Shown one piece after another: positions 46,497-52,846 of a stretch of 64,000 nt of DNA. Both the position numbers and the translations under genes were made by a program. The DNA lies in the NCBI GenBank assembly GCA_020633775.1, contig JACKDA010000007.1, positions 1 to 64,000 of the forward strand. The letters are read 5' to 3'. Every line of letters begins with the position of its first letter. Position 1 is the stretch's first letter. The stretch comes from Gemmatimonadales bacterium. Its GTDB lineage: Bacteria > Gemmatimonadota > Gemmatimonadetes > Gemmatimonadales > GWC2-71-9. Under the pieces are notes generated by a model, which was given only the letters and a program-made list of their open reading frames with translations, did no database searches and had not been told where the DNA came from.

Positions 46497-46628
46497 CAGG
46501 GCAACTCGCTCCGGGTCTCGGGTAACCCCCAAAGCAAGGCAACCCGCGTGCCGATGGGAAGGGACATTCTGGCAGGTCGGGGCGCCCGGCCCCGAAATGG
46601 CGCCGTGGCGGGCCTGCCAGCGCGTCAG

Positions 46629-47882
46629 TCAGCGGCCGGTGAGCCGCCGATGGAGCCCGAGCAGCGCCGCCTGGGCGGAGCGGATCCGGACCTGCTCGCG
46701 GTCGCCGGCGAACCCGGCGGTGGCGGTGGTCACCGAGCCGTCGATCGACCACCCGAAGCAGACCGTCCCGACCGGCTTCTCGGGGGTCCCCCCACCCGGT
46801 CCGGCGACCCCGGACACCGCGATCGCGACCCGGGCCCCGAGCCGCTCGGCGGCGCCGCGCGCCATCGCCGCCACCACCGGCTCGGAGACCGCGCCGTGCG
46901 CCACGATCAGCGACGCGTGGACACCGAGCTGGGTGATCTTGACCTCGTTGGCGTAGCTCACGATCCCGCCGAGGTAGACGTCGGAGCTGCCGGCGATCGC
47001 CGTGACGCGGGCACCCACCAGGCCACCCGTACAGCTCTCCGCCGTCACGAGGGTCATCCCCCGCTCCCGCAAGCCGGCGAGGACGACCTCGGCGAGGTCG
47101 CGCAGTCCCGTCGCATAGACCCACTCCCCCGCCGCCTCGCGCACGATCGTCTCGGCCTGGTCGAGCGCCGCATCGGCCGCGGACCCTTCGAGCTCCCACG
47201 CCGTCAGCCGGAGGTCGACACCGGTCTGGTCGGGGAGGTAGGCGAGGGTGACGGGGGCGAGCGACTCCTCCAGCGGGCCGAGGAGTTCGCCGAGTCGCGA
47301 CTCGGGGATGCCGCTGGTGCGGAGGACGCGGGAGCGGATGCTCCGCAGTCCGAGGCGCTCCTCCAGGCGCGGCAGCACCTCCTCGGCGAGGAGGGTCTCG
47401 AGCTCGATCGGGACGCCGGGCAGGAGGATCACCAGTCCCCGGGCGGTCTCGATCCAGAGCCCCGGCGCCGAGCCGCGGCGATTCGGGAGCACCGTGGCGC
47501 CGGCGGGGACCATCGCCTGGGAGCGATTGCTCTCACTGATGGTGCGGCCCACCGCGGCCCAGCGCGCGACGAGCGCGTCCCACAGCGATTCGTCGAACTG
47601 CAGCGGGCAGTCGAGGAGGGTGGCGACGACGTCGCGGGTGATGTCGTCGCGGGTCGGGCCGAGGCCGCCGGTCACCAGCACGAGTCCGGTGCGGGCGAGG
47701 GCCTGGTCGACGGCGTCGCGGATGTCCTCGGCACGGTCGCCGACCGTGGCGCGCCGGGCGACGCGGATGCCGCGCGCCGCGAGCACCAGCCCGGCGTGCG
47801 CGGCGTTGGTGTCGATCGTGTCGCCGAGCAGCAGCTCGGTGCCGACCGTCACGATCTCGATGGCGGGCCGGGTCGCGGTCAG
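46629..47882 (-). CDS. cinA: CinA family protein (nicotinamide mononucleotide deamidase)
   Basis: 417 residues if translation starts at the CTG at 47882, which overlaps the pgsA stop (CTGA). N-terminal MoCF-like domain EIVTVGTELLLGDTIDTNAA, LVTGGLGPTRDDITRD, and PNRRGSAPGLW; C-terminal CinA domain with TLVTAESCTGGLVGARVTAI, ASLIVAHGAVSEPVVAAMAR and AVSGVAGPGGGTPEKPVGTV. The C-terminal domain is the NMN amidohydrolase. Without an ATG or GTG near the expected position the start is unusual; GTG 47852 would trim the first beta-strand. Confidence 0.93.
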   Translation of the reverse strand: MTATRPAIEIVTVGTELLLGDTIDTNAAHAGLVLAARGIRVARRATVGDRAEDIRDAVDQALARTGLVLVTGGLGPTRDDITRDVVATLLDCPLQFDESLWDALVARWAAVGRTISESNRSQAMVPAGATVLPNRRGSAPGLWIETARGLVILLPGVPIELETLLAEEVLPRLEERLGLRSIRSRVLRTSGIPESRLGELLGPLEESLAPVTLAYLPDQTGVDLRLTAWELEGSAADAALDQAETIVREAAGEWVYATGLRDLAEVVLAGLRERGMTLVTAESCTGGLVGARVTAIAGSSDVYLGGIVSYANEVKITQLGVHASLIVAHGAVSEPVVAAMARGAAERLGARVAIAVSGVAGPGGGTPEKPVGTVCFGWSIDGSVTTATAGFAGDREQVRIRSAQAALLGLHRRLTGR

Positions 47883-48508
47883 CGGAAGAGCCGGCGGTAC
47901 TGGATCAGGTAGAGCACGAACGACCACACGGTGAGGGTGACCGCGATGCCGAGCGTCGCGGCGACGAAACCGCCATGGAACTGGTTCCACCACTCGGCGA
48001 AGGCCGAGCCCTGCCAGCCGCGCGACACGATCGCGTCGCGGAACGCGAACCAGGCGAGGGTGCCGCCGATGAAGACGTTCTGGAGCGAGGCCTTGATCTT
48101 CCCGGCGTTGCCGGCCGGGATCACCAGCCCGCGCCGCTGGGCGTACATCCGGAGCCCGGTCATCGCCGCCTCGCGACCGATCAGGAGCAGGCAGACCCAG
48201 AGCGGGATCGAGCCCCAGATCGGGATGTCGTAGAGCGCCTGCCGCTCGCGGGTGATCCACCAGATCGGCCCGAGGGTGGCGAGCAGCAGCAGCTTGTCGG
48301 CGAGCGGGTCGAGCGTCTTGCCGATGTCGGTGATCAGGCCGCGGCCGCGGGCGATGTGGCCGTCGATGACGTCGGTGACGGCGGCCGCGACGAAGATCAG
48401 GAAGCAGGCGAGCTTGGGCCAGTAGCCGTCGATGAACGGCAGGAACGCCACCACGGGCGTGATGGCGATCCGGGCGACCGTGAGGATGTTCGGCAGGTTC
48501 CAGATCAT
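47879..48508 (-). CDS. pgsA: CDP-diacylglycerol-glycerol-3-phosphate phosphatidyltransferase
   Basis: 209 residues. Multi-pass membrane enzyme with the CDP-alcohol phosphotransferase motif in DVIDGHIARGRGLITDIGKT-LDPLADK (DGxxAR, G, D, D). Opening MIWNLPNILTVARIAITPVV. It makes phosphatidylglycerol phosphate. It ends 4 bases into cinA and starts 11 nt after mglA ends. A C-terminal extension of about 45 residues (WQGSAFAEWWNQFHGGFVAA) contains one additional membrane segment. Confidence 0.95.
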   Translation of the reverse strand: MIWNLPNILTVARIAITPVVAFLPFIDGYWPKLACFLIFVAAAVTDVIDGHIARGRGLITDIGKTLDPLADKLLLLATLGPIWWITRERQALYDIPIWGSIPLWVCLLLIGREAAMTGLRMYAQRRGLVIPAGNAGKIKASLQNVFIGGTLAWFAFRDAIVSRGWQGSAFAEWWNQFHGGFVAATLGIAVTLTVWSFVLYLIQYRRLFR

Positions 48509-48519
48509 GGTGCGCCGGC

Positions 48520-49194
48520 CTACCCGAGGGTCTTGAGCACCTGCTTGCTGACGGCCTTGAGCGTGTCGAAGACGCCCTCGCCGCGGACCGCGATCGCCTC
48601 GAAGGTCGGCACCCGCTCGATCCACACGCCATCGACCTCCTTCACCAGGTACTCGCCGGGGCGGTACGGGTCGGGGGTCGGCTTCTGGCGCGCCTCGTCC
48701 TCGACCGGGAAGCCGGGATTCAGCGCGGCGTCGAGGTCGGCGAGCGGGGCGGCGTTGGGGAGGTCCCGCTTGTTGTACTGCACGACGAACGGCATCTTCG
48801 GCAGGTCGTAGCCGTGCTGCGCCATGTTGTCGTACAGGTTCTGCATCGCCTCGAGGTTCGCCTCCATCCGGTCGATCTGCGAATCGGCGACGAACACCAC
48901 GCCATCGACGCCCTTGAGGATCAGCTTGCGCGAGGCGTTGTAGTACACCTGGCCCGGGACGGTGTAGAGGTGGAACCGGGTGCGGAAGCCGCGGATGGTG
49001 CCGAGGTCCACGGGGAGGAAGTCGAAGAAGAGCGTGCGCTCGGTCTCGGTGGCAAGCGAGATCAGCTTCCCCTTCGAGGACGGCGCCACCTTCTCGTAGA
49101 CGTACTCGAGGTTGGTCGTCTTGCCGCCCAGGCCCGGGCCGTAGTAGACGATCTTGCAGTTGATCTCGCGCGACGCGTAGTTGATCAGCGACAT
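48520..49194 (-). CDS. mglA: MglA-type small GTPase
   Basis: 224 residues. Opening MSLINYASREINCKIVYYGP, P-loop GPGLGGKTT (residues 19-27), switch/G3 region YTVPGQVYYNASRKLILKGV, G4 NKRD near 141. The missing Asp in G3 (TVPG) is a known MglA trait. In Myxococcus and relatives MglA sets cell polarity and motility; its role here is inferred. A roadblock-domain partner gene lies 14 nt upstream and is probably its GAP or effector (MglB-like). Confidence 0.95.
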   Translation of the reverse strand: MSLINYASREINCKIVYYGPGLGGKTTNLEYVYEKVAPSSKGKLISLATETERTLFFDFLPVDLGTIRGFRTRFHLYTVPGQVYYNASRKLILKGVDGVVFVADSQIDRMEANLEAMQNLYDNMAQHGYDLPKMPFVVQYNKRDLPNAAPLADLDAALNPGFPVEDEARQKPTPDPYRPGEYLVKEVDGVWIERVPTFEAIAVRGEGVFDTLKAVSKQVLKTLG

Positions 49195-49208
49195 GGGCGG
49201 GACGCCCC

Positions 49209-49709
49209 TCAGCTTCCGAAGAGTTTGTCGAGCTCGTCCTCGGCCTCGCCGAGGAACGCCGAATCCACCTGTGACGCGTCCTGCGCCGGGTCGCGATCGA
49301 ACATCGCCGTGAAGATGGCGGTGAGATCGGTGACGGCGGCCTTCATGCGCAGCTTCACCAGCCCGAGCGTGGTGCGGTTGTCGAACAGGACCACGAGGAT
49401 CACCCGCCGCGCGATGTCGGCGAGGTAGAGCGACTCCTTCTCGCCCTGGTGGAACAGCGCGCCGAACTCGGGCTCGCCGAGGAGGCGGGCGAGCTGGTCG
49501 TTCGCGGAGAAGTCGGCGGCGGTGAGCGAGGCGAAGGCGGTCGGATCGAAGGTCGGCGGCTCGCCGACGGTGACCAGCATCTGCCCGGCGCGATCGACCA
49601 GGAGCGCGGTGCGACCCTGGGCCTCGCGCAGGAAGTCCTGCAGCACGCCGCGGATCCGCGCGGAGTCCTCCTCGCGGAACGACCAGGACGTCGCGCGCGG
49701 CGCGGTCAC
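49209..49709 (-). CDS. Roadblock/LC7-domain protein (MglB-like)
   Basis: 166 residues from GTG 49709, overlapping the upstream stop (GTGA). The roadblock fold is seen in RTALLVDRAGQMLVTVGEPP, then TLGLVKLRMKAAVTDLTAIF near the C-terminal helix. Roadblock proteins bind and often stimulate small GTPases; the immediately downstream MglA is the obvious partner. The C-terminal tail (DSAFLGEAEDELDKLF) is acidic and conserved-looking. Confidence 0.9.
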   Translation of the reverse strand: MTAPRATSWSFREEDSARIRGVLQDFLREAQGRTALLVDRAGQMLVTVGEPPTFDPTAFASLTAADFSANDQLARLLGEPEFGALFHQGEKESLYLADIARRVILVVLFDNRTTLGLVKLRMKAAVTDLTAIFTAMFDRDPAQDASQVDSAFLGEAEDELDKLFGS

Positions 49710-49981
49710 GCGAGCGCCGCCTGGAGGCCGGCGATCACCCGGCGGGCCCGGGCCCGCAGCGCCGGCACCCGCTCCCACTCGAGGTAGTCGCGCAGCACGG
49801 GCAGCACCGCGCTGTCGCCCTCGCGCTCCATCCACCCGAGCGCGGCGAAGCGGCGCCACGGGTGGCGGGCGAAGAGGTCGTGGCGCTGGGCGCGATCGTG
49901 CTGCCGGGCCAGCACCCACCCGCCCGCCAGCCCGAGGAGGGCGGCGGTCAGGAAGGTCGGCAGCGCGGCACGTCGGCTCAT
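49706..49981 (-). CDS. Small single-TM protein with HEAT-like segment
   Basis: 91 residues. N-terminal membrane segment LPTFLTAALLGLAGGWVLAR, then a short helical pair (RHPWRRFAALGWMEREGDSA / VLPVLRDYLEWERVPALRAR) resembling one HEAT or armadillo unit. Start and stop overlap the neighbours (ATGA with recR, GTGA with the roadblock gene), so it is a real operon member. Function unknown; it could anchor the MglA pair to the membrane. Confidence 0.75.
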   Translation of the reverse strand: MSRRAALPTFLTAALLGLAGGWVLARQHDRAQRHDLFARHPWRRFAALGWMEREGDSAVLPVLRDYLEWERVPALRARARRVIAGLQAALA

Positions 49982-50571
49982 CGCAGGGCCTCTCGGGCGG
50001 TCAGGGCGTGCGTCAGGGTCACGCCGTCAACGTATTCCAGTTCGCCCCCGACCGGCAATCCGCGCGCCAGCCGGGACACGGTCACGCCCGCGTGGCGCGA
50101 CAGCAGCTGCTGCAGGTAGGTGGCGGTCGCCTCCCCCTCCAGCGAGGAGTTGGTGGCGAGGATCACCTCCTGCACCCCGCCGGCGGCCATCCGCCGCTCC
50201 AGCAGGCCGATCCGGAGGGCCTCCGGTCCGATCCCCTCCAAGGGAGAGAGTCGGCCACCGAGCACCACATATCGACCCCGGAACACCCCCGACCGCTCCA
50301 GGACGGCCACCGCCGAGGGCTCCTCGACCACACAGAGGAGGGCGGGATCGCGCCGGGGATCGCGGCAGATGGTGCATTCCCCCTCCTCGGTCGGGGCCCC
50401 GCAGGCCTCGCACGGATGGACCCGCTCCGCCACGTCGACGAGGGCGCCGGCGAGGAGGGTCATCCGTTCCCGCGGCTGCTGGAGGAGGTGATAGGCGAGC
50501 CGACCGGCGGTCTTGCGGCCGACCCCGGGCAGGCGGGCCAGCTCGCCAATCAGGCGATCGAGGGCATCCAC
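49978..50571 (-). CDS. recR: Recombination protein RecR
   Basis: 197 residues from GTG 50571, 4 nt after ybaB ends. HhH segment LIGELARLPGVGRKTAGRLA, zinc finger CEACGAPTEEGECTIC, and Toprim part VVEEPSAVAVLERSGVFRGR with LGGRLSPLEGIGPEALRI. It works with RecO and RecF to load RecA. The order dnaX-ybaB-recR is the common bacterial one. Confidence 0.97.
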   Translation of the reverse strand: MDALDRLIGELARLPGVGRKTAGRLAYHLLQQPRERMTLLAGALVDVAERVHPCEACGAPTEEGECTICRDPRRDPALLCVVEEPSAVAVLERSGVFRGRYVVLGGRLSPLEGIGPEALRIGLLERRMAAGGVQEVILATNSSLEGEATATYLQQLLSRHAGVTVSRLARGLPVGGELEYVDGVTLTHALTAREALR

Positions 50572-50575
50572 GCGC

Positions 50576-50884
50576 CTAGCGATCCCCGGGCAGCGGGCTC
50601 CCCGCCGGGCGGTCGGCACCGGGTGACAGCTCCGCCGCCCGGCGCTGGGCCTCGGCGGTCGCGCCGAGGATCAGGTCGGCCAGCAGCTCGGCGTCGCGCT
50701 GCTCGAACGCCGCCGGCTCGATGGCGAGGTGCCGGATCCGGCCCCGTCCATCGACCCGGACCCGCACCGCGCCGCCGCCGGCCGTGACCTCGACGATGCG
50801 CGCCGCGAGTTCGTGTTCCGACGCCTCCGGACGCCGCTCCGCCTGCTGCCCCGGCTGGGGGGTGTGCTGCTGCCAATCGGCCAA
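50576..50884 (-). CDS. YbaB/EbfC-family nucleoid-associated protein
   Basis: 102 residues from a TTG start with GGAAGG upstream. The core VTAGGGAVRVRVDGRGRIRH and the helix LADLILGATAEAQRRAAEL match YbaB (…SAGGGxVxVxxxGxGExxxI…). The N-terminal helix is shorter and more charged than usual (QQHTPQPGQQAERRPEASEH). It binds DNA in other species. Position between dnaX and recR supports the assignment. Confidence 0.9.
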   Translation of the reverse strand: MADWQQHTPQPGQQAERRPEASEHELAARIVEVTAGGGAVRVRVDGRGRIRHLAIEPAAFEQRDAELLADLILGATAEAQRRAAELSPGADRPAGSPLPGDR

Positions 50885-50922
50885 CGTCTGCCGCCTTCCA
50901 TGGGGGTGGTCCCGCAGGACGC

Positions 50923-52572
50923 CTACTGCTCGTCCACCAGCTCCAAATCTAACGCCTCCGCGAGCGCATCGAGGGCGGGATCCCGCCGCCGCAGCTCGGT
51001 GAGCCGCTCCTGCCGGAGCTCATCGACGGTCAGCCGCCGCCCCGCCTGGACCGGCGACGATCCGCCGGCGCCGGTCGACGGCTCGCCACCGACGAGTTCG
51101 AGCGAGACCTCGAGCCCCAGGCGCGCCGAGACCAGCGCGGCGACGGCGGCCTTCTGGCGCTCGATCCCCTCGCGGGAGACCGCCTGGCTCGGCCCGAACA
51201 CGAGCTGGAGCACCCCCGGATCGCCGACCCGGGGCGAGGCGTCCTGGAGCGCCTGACCGAGGAAGCGGCTCTGGCGGGTCGCGGTGGCGAGGATGTCGGG
51301 CCACGCGGCCCGCACCCCGACATCGTTCCAGGGCACCGAGTAGACCGGGGCCGTCGAGGGCGGCGACGCGGGTGCCGGCGATGGCTCGCGGGGCGGTGGC
51401 GGCGAGGTGACCGCGGGCGCCGGGGCCGCCGCCGGCCCGGGCGCCCCGCCGCTCAGCAGGGCCCTGAGGTCGACCGCCCTGTCCATCATCGCCCAGCGCA
51501 GGAGCAGGGTCTCGAGGATGAGCCGCGGGTTGGCGCTTCGCCGGAGCGCGGTCTCCGACTCGCCGAGGAGCTTGAGCATCCGCACGGCGTCCTCGGGGCC
51601 GATGCCCGCCGCCGCGGTCGCGACGACCCGACGGCCGGCCTCGCCGAGCGCCTCGGGGGCGGTGCCGTAGTGGTGCATGATGATCGCGCGCAGGAGGTCG
51701 GCGAGCCCGCCGGCCACCTCGACGAGATCGGCGCCCGCATCGACCAGCCGGTCCACCGTCGGGAAGACCTCCCCCGGCTTCCGCTCGGCGACCAGCGCCA
51801 GCAGCTGCCCGAACGACTCCTCGTCGATCAGGCCGAGGACCTCGCGCACCCGCTCGGCGGTGAGCGGCCCCTCGCCGAAGGAGAGACACTGGTCGAGCAC
51901 CGAGAGGGCGTCACGCATGCCGCCGTCGGCGTGACGCGCGATCAGCAGCAGCGCGTCGTCGGCCGCATCGACCCCTTCCTCGGCGAGCACGCCGCGGAGC
52001 CGCTCCTGGATCGCGACCGGGCCGATCCGGCGGAAGTCGAAGCGCTGCAGGCGCGACATCACCGGGGCGGCGGTGTTGGCGATCTTCTGCGGCTCGGTGG
52101 TGGCGAACACGAACACGACGCCCGGCGGCGGCTCCTCGAGGATCTTGAGGAGCGCGTTCCACGCCTCGCGGGTGAGCATGTGCGCTTCGTCGATGATGTA
52201 GACCTTGTGGTGCCCCTCCTGCGACGCGGCGTACATCGCGCGCTCGCGGAGATCGCGGGCATCATCGACGCCGCGATTGCTCGCCGCGTCGATCTCGACG
52301 ACATCGAGGTTCGCCTGCCCGGTCCAGATCCGCCGGCACGCGTCGCACTCGCCGCACGGCTCGCCCTCGGCGGTCCGGTTGGCGCAGTTGAGCGCCATCG
52401 CGAGGATCCGCGCCGCGGTGGTCTTGCCGACCCCGCGCGGGCCGGTCAGCAGGTAGCCGTGGCCGACGCGGTCCCGGGCCACCGCCCCCCGCAAGGCCGC
52501 CGCGACGTGATCCTGCACCAGCAGCTCCGAGAAGCGGCGGGGGCGGTAACGACGGGCGAGTGCGAGGGACAT
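50923..52572 (-). CDS. dnaX: DNA polymerase III subunit gamma/tau
   Basis: 549 residues from MSLALARRYRPRRFSELLVQ; the frame upstream of this Met is the SRP RNA gene and is not coding. Walker A GPRGVGKTT (near 45-53), zinc site C-x8-C-x2-C-x2-C (CANRTAEGEPCGECDAC), Walker B IIDEAHML, sensor region FATTEPQKI, and SRLQRFDF where the usual SRC triad has Leu for Cys but keeps the Arg. A Pro/Ala linker (residues ~390-425) and a tau-like C-terminus follow. No frameshift signal for a short gamma form was recognised. Confidence 0.95.
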   Translation of the reverse strand: MSLALARRYRPRRFSELLVQDHVAAALRGAVARDRVGHGYLLTGPRGVGKTTAARILAMALNCANRTAEGEPCGECDACRRIWTGQANLDVVEIDAASNRGVDDARDLRERAMYAASQEGHHKVYIIDEAHMLTREAWNALLKILEEPPPGVVFVFATTEPQKIANTAAPVMSRLQRFDFRRIGPVAIQERLRGVLAEEGVDAADDALLLIARHADGGMRDALSVLDQCLSFGEGPLTAERVREVLGLIDEESFGQLLALVAERKPGEVFPTVDRLVDAGADLVEVAGGLADLLRAIIMHHYGTAPEALGEAGRRVVATAAAGIGPEDAVRMLKLLGESETALRRSANPRLILETLLLRWAMMDRAVDLRALLSGGAPGPAAAPAPAVTSPPPPREPSPAPASPPSTAPVYSVPWNDVGVRAAWPDILATATRQSRFLGQALQDASPRVGDPGVLQLVFGPSQAVSREGIERQKAAVAALVSARLGLEVSLELVGGEPSTGAGGSSPVQAGRRLTVDELRQERLTELRRRDPALDALAEALDLELVDEQ

Positions 52573-52604
52573 GGCGGGGCCTGCGACTGGAGGGAAAAGC
52601 AAGT

Positions 52605-52701
52605 GCCCCAGGCTTCCCGAAGCGACACCGAGCATCGCTTAGCGCTGCTGCCGGCGAGGCCCTGACGCGGTTCGCGCGTCGGCGCCCTTCGGACCTGGGG
52701 C
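52605..52701 (-). ncRNA. ffs: Bacterial small SRP RNA (4.5S-type)
   Basis: The minus strand folds into one long hairpin whose ends pair perfectly (gccccagg, 52694-52701 arm, with cctggggc, 52605-52612 arm). Inside are the diagnostic helix-8 halves: GTCAGG on the 5' side and AGCAGC followed by GCTAAGCGA on the 3' side, where Ffh binds. Length 97 nt is right for the small form. Placement directly upstream of dnaX-ybaB-recR is the same as for scr in Bacillus subtilis. The apical loop (GCC-TCGCC-GGC) differs from the usual GGAA/GNRA tetraloop. Confidence 0.85.
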
Positions 52702-52756
52702 ATGGGGAAGATAGCGGCGTGCCGCGCGTCGTGAAAGGGCCCCGTGCATGCGCTGC

Positions 52757-52826
52757 GGGATTGCGTCGCCGCCGATGGCGGCTCGCAATGACGTCATTGC
52801 GAGCCGCACCGCGGCGAAGCAATCCC
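52757..52826. repeat. CATTGCGAG-type palindromic repeat
   Basis: A nearly perfect inverted repeat centred on aatgacgtcatt (52787-52798), with outer arms gggattgc and gcaatccc. It contains gctcgcaatgacgtcattgc-gagc. The same motif family (cattgcgag…gaagcaatc) is common between genes of many bacteria. It sits between the stop of the M14 peptidase gene and the SRP RNA and could terminate the former. No protein gene in 52702-52846. Confidence 0.8.
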
Positions 52827-52846
52827 GGGGACTCCCAGTGGAGTCC

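Noticed and set aside
46497..46628. Possible heat-shock operator (CIRCE) upstream of grpE
   Set aside because: No TTAGCACTC-N9-GAGTGCTAA-like inverted repeat and no convincing sigma-32-type box could be found.
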